Assembly: GCA_963971575.1 (NCBI GenBank)
Contig: OZ020616.1
Location: 16,275,575 to 16,339,574 of the forward strand
DNA length: 64,000 nt
Direction of reading: 5' to 3'
Source: Liopterus haemorrhoidalis
Lineage: Eukaryota; Arthropoda; Insecta; Coleoptera; Dytiscidae
Shown: piece by piece, positions 32,378-43,724 of the stretch
How positions within the stretch are numbered: the stretch's first letter is position 1
Layout: every line of letters starts with the position of its first letter
Translations under genes and position numbers: made by a program
Notes under the pieces: generated by a model
Database searches by the model: none
What the model was told of the DNA's origin: nothing
Seen by the model: the letters and a program-made list of their open reading frames with translations, nothing else

Positions 32378-33060
32378 TTACAACAAAATTTGCAGTGAAT
32401 TTTTATCTATGTAATAGGATATTTTATATTGTAAGAAAAATGTCATGTAATTGTTATTAACAGCAAAAATGTATGCAAGAAAAATTCTTCAGAATTAAGA
32501 AACGTTTCATTTCTGTTCAGAACAATTTTTAATAAGTTTAGAGGATTATGGGAAGCGGTAGTTATAAACGAAGTATCTCACTTATAATTAAAGTTACAGT
32601 AAAGATTTGTTTAAGAAAAACCGAACGAAGTACGGGTACGCCATATAACAACCTTTATTTCGCTGTTTTTGATCAAAATGATACAATAACCACGAACCGA
32701 AGCCTTAATAAATTCTATTTAAACACTACTTTAAATTCTTAAGGGTTTTTTGATATAAAGTAAAGGAAAACAATGTTCCCAACATAAAAACTAAAACTAT
32801 TGAGATCTTGTTTGAGCGGTCGAACATTAATGAAGAGTTCTTGTTGATAGTACAGGTACTTCTAGTTAGCACATACACTTACATGGTGTATAATTGTCTT
32901 TCTTTTTCAATACTTACATATAAGTATACGTACATATATAGACATATGTGTACACTCATACATTCACGTACGCGCAGTGCCGGCCAACCACCGTTTTTAA
33001 CCAGTTTTAACGTTTAATGATTTAGTTCAAAAAACTGACAACAGATGGCGAAACGATGCA
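32378..33060. other. no gene seen
   Basis: AT-rich; the frames at 32548-32742 and 32808-33017 have no recognisable domain. Confidence 0.35.
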
Positions 33061-33064
33061 ATTA

Positions 33065-33247
33065 CAGTTAAAATAGTATATTATGTATCAAGTCCGGAAA
33101 GTGGCCCTTTCCTGGACGAATAGATAATTTCTAGAACTATTCTCAACCGTTTCTGGATTTGTAATTTTTTTTTGAAAATTCCATGCCTGAACGGGATTTA
33201 AACCCGACACCAAGGGCACCTGTGTCACCACTACGCTACGCCGGTCG
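33065..33247 (-). mobile_element. probable tRNA-derived SINE
   Basis: On the minus strand GCCGACCGGCGTAGCGTAGT begins a tRNA-like head: an A-box-like TAGCGTAGTGGTGAC and a B-box-like GGGTTTAAATCCCG, then CAGGCATGGAATTTTC and a body to about 33065. I found no clear target duplication. Its head differs from that of the SINE at 1145. Confidence 0.45.
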
Positions 33248-33764
33248 GCGTTTGTCATGGTTGTAAAACGATAAACAGTAAAAAAAATAAAAAATAAAAG
33301 TTACAATACACATAAATTAAAACAATATAAATTAAGATATCGCCGCAAATTTGGTGTGACGGAGACTGTAGTACTTCTACAGAAGAAATCAAAAAAATGC
33401 AAAGGAAATTTGCAGAGACCTTATAGGGAGTGAATAACAGGGTCGTTGACCGCGTTTTTTTTTTTAAGAACTATTTAAAGGAATATTTGTGCGGTGGGAA
33501 AAATCAATGACGTCATATAAACAGACACCGCATAAATAAACCCTGCGGAGACGTAAGGGTGATTTGCCACTAGGAGTATAACGGGTTGCCTAATTTACAG
33601 TTATTTTGTTAAACTATCGCTAGGAGAAACGCCAGCGCCAGCGAGTTTATGATTGTTTTGTTGTTCGTCAGCGTTTCTATTTGTTATTTTTTTCTATTTT
33701 ACTATTTTACAATTCCATCATCTTTCAACTTTTAATAATATTCATATAAATATATCTATTTTAA

Positions 33765-33920
33765 AAATGTATCTATTGGACAGTTATCTAACGGATAATG
33801 AGACTGACGTATTGGATTCACTGATTGGTATATTGACATTTATTCAACAGATGAAGTTTCAGATAACCTTATTTGTCAGATAGTTACCTAAAGGTTTTCC
33901 TGAAGGTGGAAAGACGGGTC
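33765..33920. mobile_element. Harbinger-type MITE, half copy
   Basis: Reverse complement of the left half of 34158-34416 (GTTATCTAACGGATAATGAG, ending GGTGGAAAGACGGGTC before TTA). The other terminus is missing. Confidence 0.7.
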
Positions 33921-34157
33921 TTAGTATAATATTTTAAATACTAAAAAGTAATGCTTAATAAAAATGTTATATTTGTATATACAGTTTTTTCCTTAAAAAG
34001 AAGTATTTGTATTCAGTACTTCAGTACTTGATATGATATCTCCCCTTTTTAAATTTAGAAAGTATCTGAAGCATGCAGTACAATATGATCGAAAAAAGGT
34101 GTCTAGATAAACATGGAATTAATTTGTTTTTAAATTAACAGAATTATCGTCCACTTA

Positions 34158-34416
34158 GGCCCGGTCTTTCCACCTTCAGATAAAGTTCCAGGTAACTATC
34201 TGACAGATAAGGTTATTTGAAACTTCATCTGCTGAATAAATGTCAATACCAGTCAGTGAATCCAATACGTCAGTCTCATTATCCGTTAGATAACTATCCG
34301 ATAGATACATTTGTATAGAAAGAAGGGATCACATTTACTCAGCAGATGAAGTTACAAATAACCTTATCTGTCAGATAGTTACCTGGAACTTTATCTGAAG
34401 GTGGAAAAACCGGGTC
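34158..34416. mobile_element. Harbinger-type MITE, complete
   Basis: 259 bp flanked by TTA (34155-34157, 34417-34419). Ends GGCCCGGTCTTTCCACC and GGTGGAAAAACCGGGTC. Long inverted arms follow (AGGTAACTATCTGACAGATA on the left and its complement on the right). A 3-bp TTA target and these ends fit PIF/Harbinger. Confidence 0.8.
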
Positions 34417-34856
34417 TTAATGTTTAAAAAAATAAATTCAGGGCCTACTAGATGCATTTTTTTGATCATATTGTATTTTAAATGCTTGTAATGAAAAACT
34501 AATTATCTTAAATTGTATTAAGACATTCATTTAATATTATTTATGTAATTTATTTAATTAAAATTTGCAGGTTACAGTATTAAAAAAATATTTTTACTTG
34601 CAATTCTTATCGGCAAAACATTCATGTAAGCAAATCGCACAACTCCTTTGGGCAACCCACGTCTCCCCGCCTAAGGAGGTGTTGGCTTTATAATAAGTCA
34701 CCCTCGTTCAGTCTCTATGTTATACATCCTCATTAGAAAAAATTAATTATATACTGCCCTCTATTAGGATATTATGGAAGGAGATATGCACGAAAAATTT
34801 GATTGGGATGTTAAATATAATTGCAGAACACTTTGTACATTTTATTTACTCTTAAC

Positions 34857-35086
34857 CAGAGCCGCAGTAAGAGGGGGCGGAGGGGGCGACGGCCCCTAGG
34901 GCACTAAGGAAAAGGGCGCCGATGAGCTTGACTAAGGGGCGCCACAAATATTATGTTGCTGTTATAATAAACTGTAAGAAGAATTTTGTAACTTAGATAT
35001 GACCAATAAATTTATTAGCTTCATAAATAAATGACGTGTCTAATAACTATTAGCTAGTTTATTAGGAACTGGAACTCTCGGCCCTG
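34857..35086. mobile_element. possible hAT MITE
   Basis: Ends CAGAGCCGCAGTAAGAGG and GAACTCTCGGCCCTG form an imperfect inverted pair. The flanks (CTCTTAAC / ACTATAAT) do not make a convincing 8-bp duplication. GC-rich ends, AT-rich middle. Confidence 0.45.
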
Positions 35087-35626
35087 ACTATAATTTTATA
35101 AAATAGCACACAATTGTGTAAAAATAATGTGTATTAAAATAATTAAAACAAATTTTACTAATTTATGCCGGTTTGTTACGTTCTTTTTGTAATATGTTTG
35201 CAATTTTATTAATAACGCTGCCACTGCATAGCGCTGGTCATACGAGTAGTGTATTCTTCGTTTGAGGCGTGTTCTTTTCTCGCAATTACAGAAAAGGAAA
35301 AAAATAAATTTCGCAGGGTCAACGGAAGAATAGTGGGATTCTAAAAGGTAATTATTTATGCAATTTTCACTGCATTTACATTTGTATTTTTCATACAAAG
35401 TTATAAAACAATATTACAAAAACACACATTATTAATTTTATATTGTTGAGTTAATATTATAAGATAAATTAAGGGCCAAAGAAGAGACTGGTTAGGCTGT
35501 ATAAATAAACATAGCAAGTTTATTCTTGCATCATTAAATAGACGATTCAAAACATAATAGATACACTGATAAATAAATTTTATGTAGTCAGCCTGAGGTT
35601 TGCAGTGCAAGTGTAAACTTATCAAT

Positions 35627-35689
35627 ATGAGTGAGTTAACGCGACGAGATCATCGTACAATAATTTTGTACAATTTCAGACGTGGATAT
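35627..35689 (+). pseudogene. possible mariner N-terminal fragment
   Basis: ATG opens MSELTRRDHRTIILYNFRRG, which resembles the first residues of some mariner transposases (M-L-x-R-x-H-x-x-x-I-x-Y-x-F). The similarity then stops. Short, so uncertain. The DNA from 35087 to 35626 holds nothing else I recognise. Confidence 0.35.
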
Positions 35690-36028
35690 TTTTATATCTA
35701 TAGCAAAAAAATCAAACTTCACGTGTATATGACATATACGATAAACAAAGACTGACGTCCCGTTAGCATACGGATGACGCGTAGCCTCTCTATTTACCCC
35801 TACCACTACAAGTTACGAGACAACCTTATTCTCAGGGCCGGCCAGAGGGCGGTGCGAACGGTGCGACCACAAAAGGCTACCTTCAAAAGGCTTCAAAAGG
35901 CTCTGCGCGACCCTAGTTTTTTTTTTTTTTATTTATAGAATGACTAAATTGGTTTTTTTCATAGTTGCAGTTTACCTTTATACCATTCAAATTCCCATCT
36001 AAAAGGTTTATTAAATTTTTTTGAGGAT

Positions 36029-37734
36029 TACCGCGATTCTGGATTTAAATCTTCTTTAATTAACGCAAAGGAACTAGCTGCAGAATTAGAAATAGAACCA
36101 AAACTTAAAATACATCGTACTGGACGGAACACAAAACAGTTTACCGCAGAAGAACATTTCAGAATTAAATACTTCTTAATTATAATCGACAAAGCAATTT
36201 TATCATTTAAAAAATTGATGTGAAGTGTGAATTTTCACACATTTCTGGGTTTTGCAGGTATTTAGTAACTGAACGATGATTATTTGGGATGCCAAACCAA
36301 ATTTTATGTCAAAATATTTTTTTATGAATTTTAATTCGAATGCCTAATACCATTATTTAAGTTTCTAAATATATGCAGTATTTTTTTTATACAGCAAAGT
36401 TCATTAAGATTTGGAAAATTGCACCTATGGCTTCCATTGGTTGCTTACATCATAAGTCCCGCCCTTTGATTTCGTCAAACATAGAATTAAATTATTATTT
36501 CAACACTATCCACTGGTTATTAAATTTACGCTTTTAAAAATTAAATGCAACATTTACCAAATATAACTAGAACTTTAACAAAATAATTTAAACAAAATAA
36601 AAATGCAAAAAAAAAATAAAATCAACATGATTCGAACCCTAGTTTGCAAGTTTCTTATATTATTAAGCGTACGACAAATCCAACCACGCCACGAGAGCTA
36701 CTGATGTGGTATGTTACACAACGTATTAAATAGTTAACATATTTTAATTAAAAACACAAAAAATGCGTTATTTTCCGAAAACATAATCTGATCAAAAATT
36801 CCTGTTGTACTATTCCGGTTCACACCAATGTACATTACTTAGAATTTTTTCAGATTTTTAGTTTAAACCATCTGGGCTATAGGGAGTGGGACAAAAAATT
36901 TTTTGCACAATTTTGGCAAAAATCGCGTCAAAATAATTTATTTTGCAAAAATAAAAATTTGATCGTTAATCCATGTACTAAGGGCTTTCATTTGATACTC
37001 TACTCAGAATTTAAAAAAAATATTTTTTTTTTCGATGAGCACATATTTGTTTATATTTTTAGAGGGATATGTTTTTTAGATGTTTTAGTATTTTTCCTAT
37101 GTGCGGGTCAGAGTTGTATAAGCATGCCAAATTTCAACTTTCTAGGTTTAGCCGTTTGGCTACAATTTTTACCGAACAGACAGACAGACAGACAGACAGA
37201 CAGACGACAAAATGACGGTATAAGGGTTTTTTGGTCATACCTACAAAAACCTAAAAATGATTCGAAATTTATCACCACCACGAAAATTTATTTTGCTTTT
37301 TGTACAATTCAGACAGTATACAAAAGATGACTGAAGACAATCTGCTTAAATGTTGCAAAGATTTAAATTTTTGTTTAAAAAATGACATTTATTGTACAGA
37401 CCTTTTTTATGAAATTAAAATGTGTCGTCGGGTATTGTCACCTAGAAATACAATTTTATAAATTTTAAAATATATTTACAAGAACAATTTATCTGAATTG
37501 TATCCCAATTTTGTAACTGTTTTGAAAGTAATACTGAAAATTCCAGTAACAGTTGCATCGGCAGAGAGATCGTTTACAAAACTGACAATAATAAAAAATT
37601 ATTTACGATCTTGTATAAGTCAGGAGCGATTCTCTTCATTGGCAATTTTGTCAATCGAGTCCGACTTGGCAAGAAAACTAAATTATGACGAGATAATTAA
37701 CAATTTTGCAATAAAACATGTCAGAAGGAATTAG
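36029..37734 (+). pseudogene. hAT transposase remnant in two blocks
   Basis: Block 1 (about 36029-36211) reads DYRDSGFKSSLINAKELAAE, then FTAEEHFRIKYFLIII, the middle region of ZMYM1-like (TTF/hAT) proteins. Block 2 (about 37259-37734) reads LLKCCKDLNFCLKN, LFYEIKMCRRVL, then after a one-base frameshift near 37455 NNLSELYPNFVTVLKVIL and the dimerisation signature VTVASAERSFTKLTIIKNYL, ending HVRRN-stop. The gap between blocks is the R copy 3 insertion. The N-terminal half is missing. Confidence 0.8.
36212..37258 (+). repeat. R family, copy 3, inserted in the hAT transposase
   Basis: Starts AATTGATGTGAAGTGTGAAT with the palindrome and includes a minus-oriented tRNA-like segment at 36632-36715 (B-box-like GGGTTCGAATC). 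It continues with the monomer ATAATCTGATCAAAAATTCC, a GACA run (37178-37204) and GTCATACCTACAAAAACCTA at the end. It divides two neighbouring transposase blocks, so both edges are known to within a few bases. Confidence 0.7.
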
Positions 37735-37895
37735 TCATCATTACTGGTACGGCCTTCAAGGCCCTTGAAGGCCATAGCCGTCTCAATCATCTTCCGCCAT
37801 TCCTTCCGATTTTGTGTTGTTGTCCTCCTGTTGTGTCCACCGATAGACCGAGCATCCTGTGTTACACAATCAACCCACCTAAGCTTTGGTCTACC
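37735..37895 (-). pseudogene. LINE reverse-transcriptase C-terminal tail
   Basis: Minus-strand frame PKLRWVDCVTQDARSIGGHN, then QNRKEWRKMIETA and a stop right after a short GAT-rich end. This is the conserved tail (LRW.D.V...D....DR..WR) of an insect endonuclease-RT LINE. It begins one base past the hAT stop codon. Confidence 0.7.
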
Positions 37896-38390
37896 TCAAT
37901 TCTACTACCTACTGGTACAATGGCACAATACGAAAATTTCTTTGTACATGGTTTATTTCATTGGCTCCAGTCCATCCTAGTCGATTTGATTAAACTTTTT
38001 TCTTCATACCGATTAAACAGTTTGAAATTATATCCGCATCTCAATAAGGCACTTTTGCATACGGTCTAAAACGTTCTATGGGCATCTGGGTCTCGTCATG
38101 ATTTCAGTACTGTTTTCATAATGACTTTCATAACAATAGGTTTTCTATGGGCAGTGGTCGTTATGAAATAGATATTTATAGATCTTTTAGCTATTTATAT
38201 TATTTTGTTAAATATTAATTATAATTATTCATAAATTATTAGTGTAACTAATATATACAAATAATAAGTGCAATATTGCAAAATACAAATATTTTGAATG
38301 TGTGTTTTTTTTTTTTTAAAAGAAGAATGCCCCACACGATCATCTTGCACCGGGCCCCGCTTTTTCTCGGGCCGGCCCTGCTTATACTTT

Positions 38391-38578
38391 AATAACCTTG
38401 ATGATAATCCACGTTCTGGGCGACCTGGGGAAGTGGTAATTACGGAAAATGTAGCTGATATTAAAAAAGGAGAAAAAAAATCGCCATATAATATACAGAC
38501 AGATAGAGGAAACACTCAAAATTAATGCATCAACTTTGCATGAAATCCTGTATGATAAATTGCATTTTAGAAAAAATT
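38391..38578 (+). pseudogene. mariner transposase N-terminal fragment
   Basis: NLDDNPRSGRPGEVVITENV then, after a shift, YRQIEETLKINASTLHEILY: the linker GRP motif and second helix-turn-helix of a mariner transposase. It starts just past the target duplication of the hAT element and is cut off by R family copy 4. Confidence 0.75.
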
Positions 38579-39566
38579 TACGTGAATTGTGAATTTTCAC
38601 ACATTTCAGGATTTTGTAGGTATTTAATAAGTGTAAGAAGCCAACATAATACTGGATGTCTGAAAATCAACAGAATTTTGATAATCATTTTTATTCGTTA
38701 TTTGAGCACTAAGAATACAAAAAATGTAGTTATGAATTACAAATATTATTAGTTTTGTCAATAAAACAAAAACTGCAATATTTTTCAAAAACGCAATCGG
38801 ATCAAAAATTCCTCTCGTACGGTTCCGGCTCAGATCAATATAATATATTACCTATATTTTTTTTCAGATTTTTAATTGAACCTTTTTAGTAAAAGGCGGT
38901 GGGCACCTTTTTAGCACATTTTTGGCTAAAATCGTGTTAAAAAAAAACGAATTTTAAAAAACTACTTTTGTTTCTTAATACGCCCTAAAAGCTTTCTTTA
39001 CTACAGCTACTACTAAAGCTCGATACTACACAATAATTTTTAAGAAAATATTTTTTTTTATCGACGACACAAAAAAATCGACATTATTCGAAAAACTAAC
39101 CTGATCAAAAATTCCTGTAGAACTATTCTGGTTCCCATCAATGTTCATTATGGATTTTTTTTTTCAGATTTTTAGATCAACCCGTCTGAGAGATTTTGAA
39201 GTTTGAAAGTTTTTGAAATATTTTAGGCAAAAATTCAAAAAAAAATATTGTTTTTCAAAAATATAACTTTGTTTGTTGGTCCACGCATTAAAAGGATTCA
39301 TTTGGTATGCCACTCAAAAATTTAAAAAAATATATTTATTATTTTTACATAATTGTACATAATTGTTTATATTTGTCTCGGGATGTTTTTTTTTTAAATC
39401 TCAGTATTTTTCCTATATGTGGGTCAAAGGGTTGTATAAGCATGACAAATTTTAAATTTCTATGTTAAGCCGTTTGGCTACAATTTCTACCGTTTCTAGA
39501 CAAACAGACAGACACATGAGTGACGTTATAATGGTGTTTTGGTGGTCATACCTACAAAAACCTAAA
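38579..39566 (+). repeat. R family, copy 4
   Basis: Starts ACGTGAATTGTGAATTTTCA, lacks the tRNA-like module, has monomers near 38790 (GCAATCGGATCAAAAATTCC) and 39098 (CTAACCTGATCAAAAATTCC) and a reduced GACA run at 39505, and ends GTCATACCTACAAAAACCTA. It is more diverged than copies 1-3. Confidence 0.55.
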
Positions 39567-40765
39567 AATGATAAGAGAACAAACCAGGTTTTGTAATGTA
39601 GTCAGTAGAATGGCTGAGCTGAAATGGAACTGGACCGGTCTTGTAGCGAGGTTCCAAGATAGTAGGTGGACTAGGGATATTTTAGAGTGGAGACCGAGGG
39701 ACACGTGCAAAAATAGAAACAGACCTTCTACTAGATGGACAGATAATTTGAGAAGATGTGCCGGAAACTGCTAGCTTGGTAGCTTAAGGTGCTCGGTCGA
39801 ATGTAATGGAAACAAAGAGAAGAGGTCTACGAGGTGTGTAAATTAGTAACCGGATTGATTAAAAAAATAAATAAAATTTATTCGAATAGACATACAATTC
39901 AATATTTTCTTCCTCAAAATAATTTCCTTGGGAAGCCACACAGCGCCGGATACGGTTCTTCCAATCGTCATAGCAGTGCTGGAACTCAGATACTGGAATA
40001 GCTTTCAGCTGATCGATTAGGGACGTTTGAATGTTTTCGAGCGTCCCAAAATGACGTCCCTTAAGGTGATTTTTCAATCTTGGGAAGAGGAAAAAGTCAC
40101 AAGGACTCAAGTCGGCGAATAAGGAGGCTGAAGAGCCACAGGAATGTTTTTACTGGCCAAAAACTCGTTTATTGAAATTGCTGTGTGACCAGGCGCATTG
40201 TTTCATCCCCAATTCATTGGTCAAAATCTGATGAACGGTAGTGTGAGTCAAATACAACTCTTCCCCGATCATTCTGACTGTCAACTGATGATATGAATGC
40301 ACAAGATCCCGGATTCTGTCGACATTTTCATCGGTTCTTAAAGATGAAGGCCTTCCGCTGCGTGATTCATCTTCAATCAACTCAGTTTCTTCTGAAAATG
40401 CCTAAACCACCAAAAAACTTGGGTCATGACAAAACATTGTCTCAGTAAGCCTGCTAAAGTTTTGCAAGTTTCCGTTGCACTGTGTCCAAGTCTGCAGCAA
40501 AACCTGATAGCACACCGTTGCTCGAAATTAATGTCACTTATTTTTAGAACGCACTAGAAAAAACTGTTTCATGAAAAAAATCGCTACGGACAACAAAATT
40601 ACTCTAGCGAGTTCAAACTCGTACTGACGGCGTATCGCATGTTCACCTACCGCCCCTCCAAGTCCCGCGTCTGATATGTTGCCAGATCAAACTCTATGTT
40701 GCCAGTCCGGTTACTTAATTCGTACATCCAGCCGTGGATAAGAGAGGCTGGAGGATGATGATGAT
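39567..40765 (+). pseudogene. LINE reverse-transcriptase C-terminus split by a mariner
   Basis: Frame 39568-39774 gives NVVSRMAELKWNWTGLVARF, RWTRDILEWRPRD, RPSTRWTDNLRRCAGN; after small shifts WKQREEVYEVCK lies just before the mariner and YIQPWIREAGG-stop just after it, followed by ATGATGATGATGA. This is the C-terminal block (W.GH.AR..D.RW...LEWRPR...RP.TRWTDD....AG......AYVQQW) of an insect RTE-like LINE with a GAT repeat tail. Another copy of this tail is at 51145-51348. Confidence 0.8.
39846..40717 (-). mobile_element. mariner element, internally deleted, inserted in a LINE
   Basis: Ends GTAACCGGATTG and CAGTCCGGTTAC. Minus-strand frames: ISDINFEQRCAIRFCCRLGH and SATETCKTL (N-terminal HTH), SGRPSSLRTDENVDRIRDLV, LTVRMIGEELYLTHTTVHQI; then a deletion; then SPCDFFLFPRLKNHLKGRHF (third catalytic Asp) and DDWKNRIRRCVASQGNYFEE (C-terminus). 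The region carrying the first two Asp residues is gone. Confidence 0.85.
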
Positions 40766-41103
40766 GAATTAATAAGTACGATATTTGATAGTTTTCGTTA
40801 TTTATTTACATGTTATGGAAATCGGGACAGTAGTATTTTAATGTTAAATTCTGTATAAAAACTATGAATAGTGTTTAAAATATCTTTTATTTATCTTATA
40901 ATATATAATATTAAACATTGTATAATTAAGTTACAATCATCTGGAGGTTCGATAGCCATTTTTCTGACGTCAGTTCGGAAGATTAACAAATGAAACTCAG
41001 AATTTCTGTTTTTTTAAATTATATTCACTATCTTTCCTAATGATCTTGTTATTGAAATCCTGAAAAAATAAAATATATTATACAAAATTAGATGTATAGA
41101 GTG

Positions 41104-42040
41104 TAGGGTTGTACATCGAAAGCAAAACATCGATGTTTAACATCGATGTTAACATCGGCGCCGTACTATCGATGTTGAAAAAACATCGAAGGAAAAACAT
41201 CGATGTTTCCGATACATCGATGTTTTATTAATATTAAAAAAAGCTATTTATTTATATTATATAGGTTTTATAATAATGTAAAGTTAAAATACGAAAAAAA
41301 GTAACTTATAATACACAAACAGCATTTATTAGATTTTTAAATAGAAATATTCTTTTTTAATTGTATTTAATTTCACATTAACATTACCCAATATAATAAT
41401 CCTAATTTGTTCCTACTATTTTTATATTTCTTAAATGAAATATTGCATTTTATTATAATACTAATATAGTAATCTTAATGTTAATTTTATAATATTTAAC
41501 ATAAAAATAACATACTGTCATACACTTTTTTTTTCACATTTTTAAATTGTAATACATATTACATTTTTTATAACACAAATATAGCAATCATAATATTAAA
41601 TTTACACTAACATTACAATATAATAATCCTAATAATAGTTTTATTAATAAATAAATTATATTTCCCAATACGGTAATTCCAGGGATTGGAGGAATAACAA
41701 CTGGGAAAGTGTCAACAAGACTCAAAAAGCAACAAGTTTATTGGCGTCGTTGGCCGTTGCATTGTTTGCAGAAATTAGAAGTTTCTTCTTATTTTTTTCT
41801 TATTCTGCTAACTGCTAAAATATGCTTATGTTTTGTGTACTAATATTAATAAAAATTAAAATTTTAAGATTTCAGCGCTCTAACAGTAGTTTCTGTATTT
41901 CAAAGTTTTAACATCGACACCGGTAGTAGACATCGATGTTTTATCGATAATATCGCCATCTGAACATCGATGGTAAAAACATCGATGTTTTTAAAACAAT
42001 CATCGATGTTTTCGATACATCGATGTTTCGATACAAAACA
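41104..42040. repeat. element with many AACATCGATGTT palindromes at both ends
   Basis: Starts TAGGGTTGTACATCGAAAGC. About 120 bp at each end hold numerous copies of AACATCGATGTT and variants (41125-41225 and 41905-42028); the right end reads TTTCGATACAAAACAATA, a degraded inverse of the left start. The AT-rich core has no transposase frame; a GC-richer piece at 41690-41770 is unassigned. Most like a non-autonomous hAT element. Confidence 0.55.
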
Positions 42041-42450
42041 ATAAATATTTATATAGTGCTTTATTTGGACCTTGCAATTATTTGTAGAATATAATGTCGG
42101 CCAAGTTCCCTCCTGTTATTCCTTAAATACGAGTTCGTTCAGGAGCATTTCTCATAACCTATAGGTATACAAATTTCAGGAGATATTTAAAAATTGCTGT
42201 ACCATAGATACCAAATGGGAAACTTTTTTATTATCAATTTTTCGAAAAAAATGCATTATCCATATAATCGGAAAATCGATACTGTAGACACCCTATATTA
42301 CATAGAGCAAAATATGTCTGAGGGTTTCAGAGAAGACCGGAGATTCTTTGCAGATTTTTTTTTCTTCGGAAAATTGATAGTAAAAAGTTTCACATTTGTT
42401 TCCAAATTCCTAGATCATGCTACATAATAAAAACAATTCATGAAATTATG
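42041..42450. other. no gene seen
   Basis: AT-rich. The 77-codon frame at 42194-42427 has no recognisable domain. Confidence 0.35.
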
Positions 42451-42458
42451 CTTTAAAG

Positions 42459-42845
42459 TGTGGTTCCACCTCCAGTGGTTCCCAATGGAGGTGCCGGCAC
42501 CCCCAGGGGTGCGGGAAAGCATTTTGAGGGGTGCGAGACGATTTATAGAAATTTATAAAATTTATATAAAAAATTTAGTTTATTTAAATTTTAAATAGTC
42601 TAGATTTTTTAAGGTTAAGAACCGCTGAATGCTACATCAATTAATTTGATCAATTTTAAAAAAATATTCACGCGATTTCCTTTTTTTTTGCTCTTCACTT
42701 TTTATTTTGATCATTGATCAATTTGACATATAAATATGACTCAACTGAAAAAATCTGAACACATTTTTTATGGGGGTGCGGGAGCTTATTTTCACATTCA
42801 AAGGGGTGCTCACCACAAAAAAGGAATAAAGGTTGGGAACCACTG
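42459..42845. mobile_element. non-autonomous hAT element with altered left terminus
   Basis: Flanked by CTTTAAAG (42451-42458, 42846-42853), a perfect 8-bp duplication. Right end GGTTGGGAACCACTG. The left end should read CAGTGGTTCCCAA, which is present but starts at 42473; the first 14 bases TGTGGTTCCACCTC precede it and look like a mutated second copy of the terminus. GGGGTGCGGGA blocks occur near both ends. Confidence 0.7.
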
Positions 42846-42961
42846 CTTTAAAGTAATCCCAAATTGCTAATTGATTGTCATCCTCTTCTTTATTATTTTT
42901 ATATTTAACGCCCTCACGTTCCGTTGAAGACCCTCGTTTTCAACAAATGATTACTTCTTAA

Positions 42962-43620
42962 CTATATTCTTACTAAAGAACAAGGATTCCAATCTTTTAA
43001 TGGCAGGTCGATTAAACTTATTACCATTAAATTTGATATATTCGGAACAGTCAGACGGTTTCTTCTATCCGAAGATATCAAATTCATCTTCGAAAACTCT
43101 CTTTCTGCTTTTGCTGAACTTACAGCAATTGTTTTTACAATATTTTTTGCTTTTTGCACATTTTGAGGAATTTTATAATCGGGAGTTTTTAAGACGTTCT
43201 CCACAAAATCTCTGTATTCATTAACATCAATATTAAATTTGAAAATGTTAAATATTGGTAACTGTTGTTCGGCAGTGTACCATGGAACAAAATCTTCTTT
43301 TCTTAATAACCGTTCCAATTATTTGGTTCAAAAATATGTAAAAAGTCCAATTTATTTCCATTTTGGCATCCTGATTGTAAATGGTCACAATCCATTAATC
43401 TTTTATTCCAACTTTCTATAACACTGTCTAAAGCGTGTTCTACATTATACAATTCTTGTCAAATTTTCATACTTATTTCTTTGACTAGAACTTGTACTAG
43501 AAATAAATCAGTGAAATTGTACAGTGTAGAACACTTTATGTAGTCAAGGTCAACTTTATTCAAAACTAGATTTGGACAAACTTTTCTTGAAAATATTTTT
43601 AAGTTTAACAACAGTACCAA
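42962..43620 (-). pseudogene. hAT transposase C-terminal half, frameshifted
   Basis: Frame 42962-43318 reads EDFVPWYTAEQQLPIFNIFK, AKNIVKTIAVSSAKAEREFS, KMNLISSDRRNRLTVPNISN and LPLKDWNP: the hAT dimerisation region in the style of KIAA1586-like proteins (AEREFS...NIS..M.I......W.P). Further upstream, out of frame, are ELYNVEHALDSVIESWNKR-like remains. Dead. Confidence 0.75.
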
Positions 43621-43724
43621 CATTAAAATTACGCTTGTAAATATTTTGTATTACCACGTGTTTAATAGTGTTTTGTTGATCGTTAGTTTGAATAGGTGAA
43701 TATATAAATTGTGTTTTGTACGTA

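Larger units (their letters stand above)
35833..38380 (+). mobile_element. hAT element (ZMYM1-like transposase), about 2.5 kb with nested insertions
   Basis: Ends CAGGGCCGGCCAGAGG and TTCTCGGGCCGGCCCTG. 8-bp flanks CTTATTCT (35825-35832) and CTTATACT (38381-38388), one mismatch. It contains transposase pieces on the plus strand, R family copy 3 and a LINE tail. Confidence 0.8.

Noticed and set aside
34857..35086. 8-bp target duplication around the GC-rich element
   Set aside because: CTCTTAAC and ACTATAAT agree at too few positions; the element call is kept at low confidence.
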